Shown here: piece by piece, positions 8,872 to 18,078 of the stretch
Position numbering within the stretch: the first letter of the stretch is position 1
Layout of the letters: each line of letters begins with the position of its first letter
Assembly (NCBI GenBank): GCA_902776195.1
Contig: CACYPF010000011.1
Span: 84,081 to 148,080, forward strand
Direction of reading: 5' to 3'
Origin: an uncultured Prevotellaceae bacterium
Lineage (GTDB): Bacteria > Bacteroidota > Bacteroidia > Bacteroidales > Bacteroidaceae
DNA: 64,000 bases
Position numbers and translations under genes: made by a program
Notes under the pieces: generated by a model
The model's input: only the letters and a program-made list of their open reading frames with translations
Database searches by the model: none
What the model was told of the DNA's origin: nothing

Positions 8872-10251
8872 ATGGAAATTCTTAATCAATTCTTTAGTGA
8901 TTTAAGCGGGCTGCTATGGGGCTGGCCGATGATTATCCTTCTGCTGGGCACCCATATTTACCTGACAATTGTCCTTCGGTTCCCCCAGCGATATATCTTT
9001 AAGGCAGTACGGCTGTCTGTGAAGCGAGACAAGGAGGCGACAGGTGACGTGTCTCAGTTTGCCTCTCTTGCCACAGCCTTGGCGGCTACCATAGGGACAG
9101 GCAACATTATCGGTGTGGCGACAGCCATCGCGTTAGGAGGACCCGGTGCCGTCTTATGGTGCTGGCTGACGGGAGTCTTTGGTATCTCCACCAAATATGC
9201 TGAGGGACTCCTTGCTATTAAATACAGGAAGAAGAAACCTGATGGCAAGATCATCGGAGGACCGATGTTCGCCCTGGAATATGGGTTAGGATGGAAATGG
9301 CTCGCCGTCTTATTCGCCCTGTTCACCGCCATCGCCTCTTTCGGCATAGGAAACACCGTACAGGCGAATGCCATTGCCACCTTGACCAAAGAGACCTATC
9401 ATCTCTCTCCTTATATCACTGGAGCCTTTGTCTGTGCACTGACCGGCTCTGTTGTCTTGGGAGGTGTTAAGAGTATTGCCCGTGTTTGTTCGATGCTGGT
9501 TCCTTTCATGGCACTGTGCTATGTGGCAGGCTGTATATATATAATAGGTGTCAACGCCGACTATGTCCTGCCTGCCATCAAACTCATCTGTGTCTCAGCC
9601 TTCACTCCTCAGGCTGCCGGTGGCGGTTTCATCGGTACTACCGTGATGATGGCGGCACGCTTTGGTATTGCCCGTGGCTTATTCAGCAACGAGTCGGGAC
9701 TGGGTTCCGCACCCATCGTTGCCGCTGCCGCCCAGACCCGTAATCCTGTTCGTCAGGCATTGGTATCCAGCAGTGGTACTTTCTGGGATACTGTCGTGAT
9801 CTGTGCCATGACAGGTATCGTGATTGTCAGCAGTGTCCTTGCCTATCCAGACATCACCTTTGACAACGGTGCCGTCCTGACCAAGGTTGCTTTCTCGAAG
9901 ATTCCGGTAGTCGGTACCCCTATTCTGACACTCGGGCTGTTGACATTCGCCTTCTCCACCATATTGGGATGGTGCTATTATGGAGAGAAAGCCGTGGAAT
10001 ATCTGAAAGGAAGGAAGTGGGTCCTCTGCTACCGTATCCTGTATATTGCCGCTGTCTTCTTAGGAAGCATCATGAACCTGAGCATTGTATGGAATATCGC
10101 CGACTGCATGAATGCCCTCATGGCGATACCTAACCTGATATCGCTGATAGCCCTTAGTGGTATCATCGTTCATGAGACGCGAAAATACCTTTGGCGTGAA
10201 AGACTTGACAGGAGTGATGAGGACGAATTCCTAATGGAGCGGGAGAATTAG
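8872..10251 (+). CDS. Alanine or glycine:sodium symporter (AGCS family)
   Basis: 459-residue inner-membrane protein from the ATG at 8872 (MEILNQFFSDLSGLLWG). Family signatures include IGTGNIIGVATAIALGGPG (about residues 77-95), FGIGNTVQANAIA (about 156-168) and SNESGLGSAPIVAAAA (about 273-288). At least nine hydrophobic segments are present and the length is typical of AGCS carriers, which import alanine or glycine with Na+. It follows the DUF4230 pair by 5 bases. Its 3' end overlaps the convergent histidine kinase gene by 21 bases. Substrate choice cannot be read from the sequence. Confidence 0.92.
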   Translation: MEILNQFFSDLSGLLWGWPMIILLLGTHIYLTIVLRFPQRYIFKAVRLSVKRDKEATGDVSQFASLATALAATIGTGNIIGVATAIALGGPGAVLWCWLTGVFGISTKYAEGLLAIKYRKKKPDGKIIGGPMFALEYGLGWKWLAVLFALFTAIASFGIGNTVQANAIATLTKETYHLSPYITGAFVCALTGSVVLGGVKSIARVCSMLVPFMALCYVAGCIYIIGVNADYVLPAIKLICVSAFTPQAAGGGFIGTTVMMAARFGIARGLFSNESGLGSAPIVAAAAQTRNPVRQALVSSSGTFWDTVVICAMTGIVIVSSVLAYPDITFDNGAVLTKVAFSKIPVVGTPILTLGLLTFAFSTILGWCYYGEKAVEYLKGRKWVLCYRILYIAAVFLGSIMNLSIVWNIADCMNALMAIPNLISLIALSGIIVHETRKYLWRERLDRSDEDEFLMEREN

Positions 10252-11022
10252 GACAAAGCGGGTTCCCCGGCGAGCATAGCGCTCATCCATTCGGAGTGTA
10301 CCTCCCATTTTCTGGGCTACACGCTGACAGATACTCAGGTCAAGCTCTGCCTCATCATTCATATCCTCAGGATCCTCAAACCATGTAAACAACTTGCTTA
10401 CACGATTCTGCGGAACACCATTACCCGTATCTTCCACAAAGATGGTCAGACAGTCTGTATTCTCACTGGTATTACAACCCACGATTACTTCACCGGCTTC
10501 CGTGAAACGGCAAGCGTTCAGTATCAGCTTGTTGAGAACCAGCTCCACCAGATGGCGGTCATTCTTCACAAAGAACTCATCACTCAGTTCCCTTTTGAAG
10601 TTCAGTTTCACTGCCTGACGGTGATAGATACTGTACATATTAGCTTCCAGACAACGACGGCAGAGAGCATTCGGACTAAACGACTCGATATGGAACTGAT
10701 GCCCCTCATGTCCACATTCCGTAAACATGAGTATCTCATCCATCAAGGTATCTATCAGGTCAGCGTTATAATTCAGCTGCTCACGGATGTCACGCTTCTC
10801 GTTCTTGGAGAGGTAAAGGTCTTCTTTTCCGATGACATCCGCCAATCCTGTCATCGCCTTCAAAGGAGTACGTATCTCATGATGAATATTATTCAGGAAG
10901 GCCTTCTTCATCTTTTCAGACTTAGAAGTCTCACACAGTCTTTCTCTCAGCGTCTTGATGCACCACAAGCTGTAAGCCAGTGCTATCAATAGAATAATCC
11001 CTAATATGATAAATATCAACAT
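10231..11022 (-). CDS. Small membrane-anchored sensor histidine kinase
   Basis: 263 residues: one N-terminal membrane helix (MLIFIILGIILLIALAYSLW), no extracytoplasmic sensor domain, then HisKA with the H-box NNIHHEIRTPLKAM (histidine near residue 46) and an HATPase domain. The N-box is NKLILNACRFTE (near 168) and the G1 box is VEDTGNGVP (near 197). The G2 region is degenerate (DEAELDLSICQRVAQKMGG): the usual GxGLGL glycines are replaced by acidic residues, so ATP binding may be weak. No response regulator is adjacent, so it is an orphan kinase. It is convergent with, and overlaps, the symporter gene. Confidence 0.85.
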   Translation of the reverse strand: MLIFIILGIILLIALAYSLWCIKTLRERLCETSKSEKMKKAFLNNIHHEIRTPLKAMTGLADVIGKEDLYLSKNEKRDIREQLNYNADLIDTLMDEILMFTECGHEGHQFHIESFSPNALCRRCLEANMYSIYHRQAVKLNFKRELSDEFFVKNDRHLVELVLNKLILNACRFTEAGEVIVGCNTSENTDCLTIFVEDTGNGVPQNRVSKLFTWFEDPEDMNDEAELDLSICQRVAQKMGGTLRMDERYARRGTRFVLILPLH

Positions 11023-11113
11023 ATTTTAATCCCTCCTTGTTCTTTTCTTCGCTGCAAATATATAGATTATTCCACAACAATCCAAATTTTTCCATCAATT
11101 TCCTTTAAAAAAA

Positions 11114-11776
11114 CTAAAATATCTTAACAACGGTCAAGTGTCCATCATCCACTTTAAAATGAATCTCCTTGCCTGCGAAAGGCATTCCATATTCCCGCTG
11201 GGCATCAGCATGATAATGGGGACGGGGGTCTAAGGAGAGTATCTCCTCAATGACCTGCCACTGCTCCTCATCGTAGCAAGGACGGAGATTCTCGGGGATC
11301 ATCACCTGCAGCCGCTGCCACTGATGACTATCCGTAAAACCGCCACGTGCCTCCGGATGACTGTCAACATAAGGGAGATAGGGCTTGATATCGTAAATCG
11401 GAGTACCATCCATCAGGTCTGCTCCCAACACCTCTATACTGGGAATCTCCGGATGAACGGCGAGAATACGGACAGACGACAGTCCAAGGTTGTTGGGACG
11501 GAAGGGAGAGCGTGTTGCCCACACCCCCATCCGTTCGTTACCTCCCAGCAAGGGAGGACGCACGGTGGCATGTTTCTCCGCTTCCACATTCTCTGAGAAT
11601 CCCCATATCAGCCACAGATAATCGTAATCTTCCAAGCCTTTCAATGCTTCCGACTGTGCATAAGCCTTGGTGAAAATGACAGTACCTGTCACTTCCTTGA
11701 CGATACCACTCTGCCGCGGAATGCCGAACTTCGACGTAAAGGGCGATTGGAAATGGGCTATCGGCTCTATATTCAT
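11114..11776 (-). CDS. trmO: tRNA (adenine(37)-N6)-methyltransferase TrmO-like (TsaA/YaeB)
   Basis: 220-residue cytosolic enzyme of the TsaA/TrmO family, which uses S-adenosylmethionine to methylate threonylcarbamoyl-adenosine 37 in tRNA-Thr. The family pattern is clear: IAHFQSPFTSKFGIPRQSG near the N-terminus, LEDYDYLWLIWGFSE, RPPLLGG, GVWATRSPFRPNNLGLSSV and GADLMDGTPIYDIKPYLPY. The ATG at 11776 is preferred to one five codons upstream because it lies at the usual family start. A possible -7 box (TATCTTCG) sits 4 bases before it on the minus strand. The gene stands alone between a kinase and a pectate lyase operon. Confidence 0.9.
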   Translation of the reverse strand: MNIEPIAHFQSPFTSKFGIPRQSGIVKEVTGTVIFTKAYAQSEALKGLEDYDYLWLIWGFSENVEAEKHATVRPPLLGGNERMGVWATRSPFRPNNLGLSSVRILAVHPEIPSIEVLGADLMDGTPIYDIKPYLPYVDSHPEARGGFTDSHQWQRLQVMIPENLRPCYDEEQWQVIEEILSLDPRPHYHADAQREYGMPFAGKEIHFKVDDGHLTVVKIF

Positions 11777-11831
11777 GGTGCGAAGATACAAATAATTCTG
11801 TTAAAAGCCAAGTGACACAATATAAAATAAC

Positions 11832-11862
11832 ACAGCGGACAGAATTTCACATCCCATCCGCT
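11832..11862 (-). terminator. Possible terminator hairpin after pectate lyase
   Basis: CAGCGGA and TCCGCTG form a 7-bp stem around a 17-base loop, followed on the minus strand by a T-rich stretch (TGTTATTTTA). It lies 60 bases past the pectate lyase stop. The long loop makes this tentative. Confidence 0.4.
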
Positions 11863-11921
11863 GCCGATTTGAATTAGTAGTTGTTGTTTTCAGTGTTTTA
11901 TATCTTTACTCTTGCGTTAAA

Positions 11922-13850
11922 TTATTCACCACCAGTCTCTCCAAAGAAGCCTACGAGAGAAGACTTATAGTTGTCGAGCAGAGCACCAAGAGTCGTGTCA
12001 TAAGCGGAATCATCATTATCACTACCCACATTATCCTTGAAGGTATAAGTGATGTCGCCATGATTCAGGCGACCAGCACCGTAGAAGCCTGTTACGACAA
12101 CAGGAACATCCTCAGCAGCCACAGCCTCATACTCATACATCAGTTCCTTATCAGAATCGAAGTTATTATATTTGGTGCCACCCTGTTTTGTAACCTCGGT
12201 CTCCGGCACCTTTGTGTCACGGGTAGCCGTCTCATAGGCATCATAGCCTGTTGTAGCGTCCGGGTTGTTCTGTGTATAGTAACTGAAGTTCTTCGTTGTC
12301 TTGTCGAAGTAGTTGCCGAAGGATTTGATCATACCACCATTCTCTCCGGAGAACGTGCCAGATCCCTTAGCGTCAGTACCCTGCAACGAAGAGAGGACAG
12401 GCTTCTTAGTCTTCAGGAAGTAGTTGTTCTCCACGAAGACACTGGCACCAGTGGTAGCACCCACACCATACTTAGCGACATTGTCGAAGTAGTTGTTCCA
12501 AACATGGACACTCATCGTACGGACACGAGGATGACGGGAGTCTGAGTGGTCGAACCAGTTATGGTCGTAGCTGATATAGTTAGGACCTGACTCTTTCTTC
12601 ATACCAAACATGTTCGTCTTACCAGTATCCCAGAAGCGGTTATAAGATACGGTCACATATTTTGAGTTTGTCTTCACATCAGTGGCACCATCACCCTTGG
12701 CATGGTCGCCAGAACCAGACTTTCCATAGAACTGGTCTGTATGATGAACCCAGATGTTTGAGTTGTCTGTATCGAGAGAGATACCATCGTCCATGCAGCG
12801 CATGATACCGATATTACGGAACTCCACGCCCTTGGCATTACGTACCAGGAAGCCGAAGCCACGGAGTGTAGCATCATCACCGACACCTTCGATGGTGATA
12901 TTCAGCTCGCTATCCGCATTCTTTCCTTTGATCTGCAGCCCCTCCTCACTACTGCTCATACCGTCAAGGTCGTCTTTCTCCACCAGTCCGATGAAGCGGA
13001 AGGTGATAGGAGTCTTGTCGTAACCTTTCTGATAAGCATCAATGATCGTCTGGATACCAGTACACTTTGTCGTACTACCCTTGCTGTTGGTAACCACGTC
13101 TGTTTCTATCTTCGCAGCGGTATTCTTGGTGACATACATCACTTTACCGTTAGCTTTCAGTGTTCCGTCATTGTCATAAGCACCAGGAGCATAACCATTC
13201 ATAAAGGCGAAGCCCTGACGGCTGTAGCCCTTCACTACAAGACCTTTCGCCTCATTGGCAGCAGCAGTATTCTCCTTACCGGCCTCATCGACAGGCACCA
13301 CCTTGATGGCATAGTCGCTACCCTTCACCAAGCCCAGCACATCAGCACGACCATAGGAGCCATAGTTACGCACCAGCTCCTTGTCGATTATCTTATAGTC
13401 GGAATAATTTCCACCTTTTATATATACATGATAGGTCTTGGCACCTGTGAATGGCTCAAACTTCACGTAGGCAGACTCCAACCAGCCTTTCGCCTCGGTG
13501 ATCTTCACCTTGCCGTCCACGTTGACAACAGTACCGGACTGACCATTATCTGCCTTATTGAATACAATTCCTGTCACCTGATTGTCATAGGTGTCGTCTC
13601 CAGCCTGTTGTCTGACAATCACCTTGTTATCATCAGCAAACCCTATCTCACTGACTGCACTGGTGTTGTAATACCTCTTCACACCATCACTCAGGGTCAG
13701 CACCACCTGGTTGACGGAAGAGTTGGCTGAGGTGGAATAGTCTGAGGATGTATCATTGACAGACCCGGAGTCCCACGACTGTGCCTCCACATTCATGCTT
13801 AGTCCCATCATCAGGACAAGTAGTGTAAAAACAGATGTTAGTCTTTTCAT
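11922..13850 (-). CDS. Secreted pectate lyase, PL1-like
   Basis: 642 residues with a signal peptide (MKRLTSVFTLLVLMMGLSMNVEA). An N-terminal region of about 220 residues includes a fibronectin-III-like stretch (YVKFEPFTGAKTYHVYIKGG). It is followed by a right-handed beta-helix lyase domain with FRNIGIMRCMDDGISLDTDN, VSYNRFWDTGK, SYDHNWFDHSDSRHPRVR (catalytic-type arginine in DSRHPRVR near residue 440) and VHVWNNYFDNV. These are PL1 pectate-lyase hallmarks; the enzyme would cleave polygalacturonate by beta-elimination outside the cell. It is the second gene of a two-gene operon with a small secreted protein. No SusC/SusD pair is nearby, so this is not a complete utilisation locus. Confidence 0.88.
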   Translation of the reverse strand: MKRLTSVFTLLVLMMGLSMNVEAQSWDSGSVNDTSSDYSTSANSSVNQVVLTLSDGVKRYYNTSAVSEIGFADDNKVIVRQQAGDDTYDNQVTGIVFNKADNGQSGTVVNVDGKVKITEAKGWLESAYVKFEPFTGAKTYHVYIKGGNYSDYKIIDKELVRNYGSYGRADVLGLVKGSDYAIKVVPVDEAGKENTAAANEAKGLVVKGYSRQGFAFMNGYAPGAYDNDGTLKANGKVMYVTKNTAAKIETDVVTNSKGSTTKCTGIQTIIDAYQKGYDKTPITFRFIGLVEKDDLDGMSSSEEGLQIKGKNADSELNITIEGVGDDATLRGFGFLVRNAKGVEFRNIGIMRCMDDGISLDTDNSNIWVHHTDQFYGKSGSGDHAKGDGATDVKTNSKYVTVSYNRFWDTGKTNMFGMKKESGPNYISYDHNWFDHSDSRHPRVRTMSVHVWNNYFDNVAKYGVGATTGASVFVENNYFLKTKKPVLSSLQGTDAKGSGTFSGENGGMIKSFGNYFDKTTKNFSYYTQNNPDATTGYDAYETATRDTKVPETEVTKQGGTKYNNFDSDKELMYEYEAVAAEDVPVVVTGFYGAGRLNHGDITYTFKDNVGSDNDDSAYDTTLGALLDNYKSSLVGFFGETGGE

Positions 13851-13871
13851 AGCTTGTTCTCCTCCTTGCCT

Positions 13872-14216
13872 TTACTTGATAATCACTTTCTTGTTACCGA
13901 CGATGTAGAGACCTTTCTTCAGGCCCTCAACACCTTTACCCATATACTGACCTTGCAGACTGTAAACAGCGTCATCCTTCAGAGCCTCGACCTGGCGGAG
14001 AGTGCTGATATCTGTGGCGTTAGAGAAATCAATCTCAACAGTCTCCATATCTTTTGCCGAAGAGGTCGTACCATTTTTGTAGTACAGGATCACATTATCA
14101 CCCTCGAAGGTAATCTTAACGAGCTGCGTCACATCAATCTTCTCAGGCTCTGTCCCCTCTGCCCTCACCGCCATTGACAGCAGAAACACTCCACACAAAA
14201 GTAAAAGTTTCTTCAT
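13872..14216 (-). CDS. Small secreted protein with sorting-tail-like C-terminus
   Basis: 114 residues: a signal peptide (MKKLLLLCGVFLLSMAVRAEG), a short beta-rich region (KITFEGDNVILYYKNG) and a C-terminal tail VYSLQGQYMGKG...KKGLYIVGNKKVIIK. The tail resembles the degenerate sorting-domain-like ends of many Bacteroidales secreted proteins, and two other proteins in this window end the same way. The middle part resembles the N-terminal segment of the neighbouring pectate lyase (VVLTLSDGVKRYYNTS), so the two proteins may share an adhesion or targeting module. It is 21 bases upstream of the lyase gene in the same operon. Function unknown. Confidence 0.7.
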   Translation of the reverse strand: MKKLLLLCGVFLLSMAVRAEGTEPEKIDVTQLVKITFEGDNVILYYKNGTTSSAKDMETVEIDFSNATDISTLRQVEALKDDAVYSLQGQYMGKGVEGLKKGLYIVGNKKVIIK

Positions 14217-14306
14217 TTCTTTTCGCTCTTAGTTATTTTACTGAGTGCAAAATTACTAATAATCAGGTATATTCCATCATGTCTTATACCATTATTCACC
14301 GTAAAC

Positions 14307-14316
14307 GTTTGCAAAC
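14307..14316. promoter_or_regulatory. Palindromic operator candidate between divergent genes
   Basis: GTTTGCAAAC is a perfect 10-bp palindrome in the 233-base gap between the pectate lyase operon and the AraC-type regulator. A minus-strand -7 box (TAATTTTG) lies at about 14248-14255 and a plus-strand one at 14385-14392. Binding by the neighbouring regulator is only inferred. Confidence 0.35.
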
Positions 14317-14384
14317 ATCATTCTATTACGAGAACTTTTGAAGGAATATTTTACCCTTTTATCTTTTGTTTCGTTTTTTTGCGC

Positions 14385-14392
14385 TATCTTTG
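14385..14392 (+). promoter_or_regulatory. -7 box for AraC-type regulator
   Basis: TATCTTTG precedes the regulator ATG by 57 bases. A TTTG lies 16 bases further upstream, slightly too close for the usual spacing. Confidence 0.55.
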
Positions 14393-14449
14393 CACACATA
14401 ATTCATAATAAAAATAATGAAGGTAGGAAACTGTTGAAGTAAAACAATC

Positions 14450-15592
14450 ATGTACGATCAAATTCGGGAAGATACCCTCTTTATAATATTATACAGCATG
14501 GTGACAGCTATGGCATTGATGTCCAGTTGTTATATGCTGCTCCGTCGTGCCAATGCCTTTGCCCCCGACATAACGTCGCCAGTACGCTTACGTCGCTGGA
14601 CAGCAGTTTTCTTTGCCTCCGCTGCATTGAGCCACTTTTGGTATATGCCGATATTCTTTCATACCTCAATGGAGGATATTATGATGACCGACCTTACAGG
14701 CGGATTGCTTGACAGCATGACGATTTTTCCTTCGGCAATCATCGTCATGCTCAACATGCTGCAAGACCGCAGGCGACCGCTGTGGCCTATCGCTTTGATG
14801 ATAGCACCGTTTGTCGCTGGAGGGGTATTCAGCGTTGCCACCCTTAGTTATGCTCTTATCCCGATGTTATATGTCTATATGCTGCTGTTGGGAGTATGCC
14901 TAGTCATATATATGGTACGCGCGACAAAACAATACGGACATTGGCTGCGCAACAATTATGCCGATCTAGAGCATAAGGATGTCTGGCAGAGTTTTGTAGT
15001 ACTGGCCTTCATACTGCTATTGTTCGTTTTCTATGCGTTTATAAGCCAAGGTCCGCTTTCCCAATACGCCTTGCAGGTGTTTGACATCGTGCTTATCGGC
15101 TATTTCCTGTGGCGGGTAGAAACGCTAAGCGACCTGAGCATCCCTGTTAATGATACGGCAGAAGAAATGCCCACTACTGAGAAAGTGGAAGACAATGACC
15201 TTTCATTATCCACCTGTAATCGCCCGGCTTTGCCGCCTGGCATGTCCAAGAACATCGGGCTATTGCTTCAGCAGCGTTGCATAGATACGCAACTCTATTT
15301 ACAGCACGACATGACCCTTGCCCAACTTGCCAAATCCATCGGTACCAACCGTCTTTATCTCAGCCAGTATTTCTCCAGTCAGGATATGAATTATAATACC
15401 TATATCAACGATTTACGTATCAACCATTTTGTCGGTCTCTATCGCGAGGCTTTAGACACTCAGCGTTCTTTCACCATCCAGCAGTTGGCTTTAGAGAGTG
15501 GCTACCGCAGTTATAGCACCTTTAGTGATGTCATTAGGCGCAAGACGGGAAAGTCGGTGAGAGCATGGATGAAAGAGCTTGGCGAACCATAA
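14450..15592 (+). CDS. Membrane-bound AraC-family transcriptional regulator
   Basis: 380 residues. The first 220 form six or seven hydrophobic segments (for example LFIILYSMVTAMALMSSCYM and SFVVLAFILLLFVFYAFI). The C-terminal 105 residues are an AraC-type double helix-turn-helix: DMTLAQLAKSIGTNRLYLSQ for the first helix pair and FTIQQLALESGYRSYSTFSD with RKTGKSVRAW for the second. A DNA-binding domain tethered to a multi-pass membrane part is common in Bacteroidota. It is divergent from the pectate lyase operon, which makes that operon a possible target, and is followed by a strong terminator. Confidence 0.88.
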   Translation: MYDQIREDTLFIILYSMVTAMALMSSCYMLLRRANAFAPDITSPVRLRRWTAVFFASAALSHFWYMPIFFHTSMEDIMMTDLTGGLLDSMTIFPSAIIVMLNMLQDRRRPLWPIALMIAPFVAGGVFSVATLSYALIPMLYVYMLLLGVCLVIYMVRATKQYGHWLRNNYADLEHKDVWQSFVVLAFILLLFVFYAFISQGPLSQYALQVFDIVLIGYFLWRVETLSDLSIPVNDTAEEMPTTEKVEDNDLSLSTCNRPALPPGMSKNIGLLLQQRCIDTQLYLQHDMTLAQLAKSIGTNRLYLSQYFSSQDMNYNTYINDLRINHFVGLYREALDTQRSFTIQQLALESGYRSYSTFSDVIRRKTGKSVRAWMKELGEP

Positions 15593-15637
15593 AGTTACGA
15601 AATCTGCAAAATAAGTTACGGAATCTGCAAGAATCTG
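15589..15637 (+). repeat. Dispersed repeat R4, copy 1
   Basis: A 49-base segment starting at the regulator stop codon (ATAAAGTTACGAAATCTGCA and onward) recurs with few changes at 18032-18078. In both places it is followed by an intrinsic terminator and then a -7 box. Confidence 0.75.
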
Positions 15638-15638
15638 A

Positions 15639-15677
15639 CCCGCAAGCCAATGATGTCATCATGGTTTGCGGGATTTT
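15639..15677 (+). terminator. Intrinsic terminator after AraC-type regulator
   Basis: CCCGCAAGCC pairs with GGTTTGCGGG (one mismatch), and the loop itself can fold (ATGAT/ATCAT). TTTTT follows at once. Confidence 0.8.
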
Positions 15678-15732
15678 TGTTACTTTTGTGAACTTAAAAC
15701 GACAAAGAAGTTTATAAAACGTAATTGGCTAT

Positions 15733-16281
15733 ATGATTATACTCAGAAAACTATCGAAGAGTCACCCGGACATCCCGCTGGTGTGGAAACTTTTCTCTGA
15801 ATCGTTCCACGAGCATGAGCGTATCATCTTGTCCGAACTATTGGACTGTCCACAGGCAACTTTATATGGCATTTACCCTGATGAAGAGTCCCATCAGTTT
15901 GCAGGATTCTTCATCGTCCTCGACTGCGAACGAATCGTGTATCTGTACTATTTAGCCGTCTGTCCTGAAATGCGCTCTACCGGCATAGGTGGAAAGGCGC
16001 TACACACCTTAATAGACATGTATAATGGCAGACAGATAACGCTGTCCTACGAAAGCATCCTCCAGCCCAGTGACAACGCTGATCAACGTAAGCGCAGGCA
16101 GGCGTTCTATTTACGAAACGGTTTCCATGAAAGCCCTTGGTATTTTTGCTTTGATGGTACCGAATATGTATTGGCTAGTACAGAAGAACCTATCGATATT
16201 GCTGGCGCCAAAGAGATGTTTTATCAATTTGCCAACTTTGATTCCGATTTTTACACTCATAACATAACAGAAGACAAATAA
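15733..16281 (+). CDS. GNAT-family N-acetyltransferase
   Basis: 182 residues with a GNAT fold. The strand YLYYLAVCPEMRSTGIGGKAL holds the acetyl-CoA pyrophosphate-binding loop (RSTGIG, about residues 81-86) and RQAFYLRNGFHES is the typical C-terminal helix-strand. The substrate is unknown. It sits 20 bases upstream of the first broken amidohydrolase and is probably cotranscribed with it. A possible -7 box, TACTTTTG, lies at 15681-15688, just after the preceding terminator. Confidence 0.85.
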   Translation: MIILRKLSKSHPDIPLVWKLFSESFHEHERIILSELLDCPQATLYGIYPDEESHQFAGFFIVLDCERIVYLYYLAVCPEMRSTGIGGKALHTLIDMYNGRQITLSYESILQPSDNADQRKRRQAFYLRNGFHESPWYFCFDGTEYVLASTEEPIDIAGAKEMFYQFANFDSDFYTHNITEDK

Positions 16282-16301
16282 TCAAATAAAGAAGCAAAAC
16301 A

Positions 16302-17974
16302 ATGAAAGAGACAGCAGACAAAGTTTATAGGAACGCAAAAGTTTATTCCGTTGCACTGGATGGAACAGAAACGCATGCGGAGGCACTCGCTATCAAAGAC
16401 GGCAAATTCGCATACGTTGGAGATGAGACAGGTGCCACTGAGTGGATTGGTGATGCCACAGAGGTCATTGACTGCAAAGGGAAGAGCGTTATCCCCGGTC
16501 TTGGAGATGCGCATTTGCATAATGCGCAAGCTACGCTGAAGTACGGCACGTGCAGCTTTAGCGATATTATACCAAATCCTGAGACTGACACCCCCGACGG
16601 TGTGGTCAAGCTGATTCAGGAGAAACTGAAAACCTATGCTGAAGAGCACAAGAATGCCCCTGTGATTAGAGGATTCGGCTGGGATAGAATGTGGTTTGCC
16701 GGTGCACTACAGGGCATCGTGAGACCGTTTACCAGACATGATGTGGATGCGGTTATACCTGATAAACCAGTCGTTCTCACATCGTTCTGCGGTCATCTTG
16801 TCTTGCTGAATACGAAGGCTCTGGAAACTGCAGGTGTTACAAAAGATACTGATGACCATAATGGACTGATCATCAAGGAAGCCGACGGAACGCCCAGCGG
16901 CTATATCTCTGAACCTGCCATATTCCACCCTATCATTTATAGTATTCCGAACTATGATTTCACGCCGGAGGAGTATCACGACTGCTTAAAGAAAGCGTTT
17001 AATGATTTGAACGCAAGTGGATACACACTTTTATGCGACTGCCAACAGGTAGAGTCCTCTTATGCTGTCCTTTCAGAAATGGCTAAAAATGGCGAATTTA
17101 CCGCCAGAGTATCCGGTGTTCATAATGTCAACGATGCAACAAGGGAGTCGGATTTCGAAAAAGCCATCGCCAACCGCACGAAGTTTGATGTCGATGAGCT
17201 CTTTATGGTGGATACGGTAAAATACTTTGCTGATGGTTCCCTCGCTATGATTGAGCCATACACAGAGAGTGCGTCCGACAAAGAACCAGGCACCAGAGAA
17301 CCGCTTCTATGGGATGAGGAGCATCTGAAGGAGTCGATGGCACTTGCCAACAAGGAAGGCTTCAACATCCATACACATGCCATGGGAAGTTATGCCATAC
17401 GCAGAGTGATTGACTGCTATGAGAACGCGCAGCAGTTGTACCCGAATCCCAAAATCAGAAACATCATTGCGCATTGCACATTCATAGAGCCAGAGGATCG
17501 TGTGCGTATGGGCAAGAGCCATATCATAGCCAGCAATCAGCCCGGTTGGTTCAGTGACAACCCCACCGAAGAACCTGTCATGGTAGCTTGGTGGGGTGAA
17601 GATGTATAGACAATGGTGTGGTGTGTGCTTATGGTTCCGACTTCCCTGTCAATGCCGCTTACGGTCTTGCAGGTATTCAGGTAGCTATGACGCGAAGGCA
17701 TGTTAAGCAGGATCCGACTTATGAGCTGTTCAAGGATTTACCCGCTGCCTTGCCCAATGAGTGTGTATCTTTGAAGGAAGCGCTTCAGGCACATACCATC
17801 CATGTGGCATATCAGGCACATCTGGAAAAAGTTACCGGCTCCATCGAAGTCGGTAAATCCGCAGAGCTGGTTGTTCTTGATAGTAATATAGAAACCACTC
17901 CCGCAGACCATATTCAGGATATCAAAGTGCTTGAAACTTTATTTAAAGGGAAAACAGTATTCAAAAACATTTAA
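16302..17974 (+). pseudogene. YtcJ-like amidohydrolase 1, frameshifted
   Basis: The first 435 codons and a further 118 codons in another frame together make one amidohydrolase of about 550 residues (Amidohydro_3/YtcJ type, a metal-dependent hydrolase of unknown substrate). N-terminal metal ligands are in IPGLGDAHLHN, later ones in GFNIHTHAMGSYAI and IAHCTFIEPED, and the C-terminal part has GVVCAYGSDFPVNAAYG and SIEVGKSAELVVLD. The first frame ends at TAG 17607-17609. The second frame reads on from about 17600 (RCIDNGVVCAYGSDFP), so a single base is lost or two are gained near 17598-17609. No signal peptide is present, unlike the next copy. It could also be a sequencing error. Confidence 0.85.
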
Positions 17975-17985
17975 TTAGCAAAACA

Positions 17986-18057
17986 ATGAAAAAGATTATT
18001 CGCTCGACTTTGCTGCTCGGCTTTGCCAAGGATAAAGTTACGAAATCTGCAAAATAA
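17986..18057 (+). pseudogene. Truncated signal-peptide remnant (deletion scar)
   Basis: Twenty-three codons starting MKKIIRSTLLLGFA look like the signal peptide of an exported protein, but the frame then runs straight into repeat R4 and stops. It starts 12 bases after the first amidohydrolase in operon-like spacing. I infer that a gene was deleted between its 5' end and the copy of R4. Confidence 0.5.
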
Positions 18058-18078
18058 CTCACGAATTCAGCAAGAATC
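18032..18078 (+). repeat. Dispersed repeat R4, copy 2
   Basis: Second copy of the segment at 15589-15637, identical for about the first 26 bases and then diverged. It again precedes a terminator. Confidence 0.75.

Noticed and set aside
11922-15592. Complete pectin utilisation locus
   Set aside because: Only a lyase, a small secreted protein and a regulator are present; no SusC/SusD or further carbohydrate enzymes.
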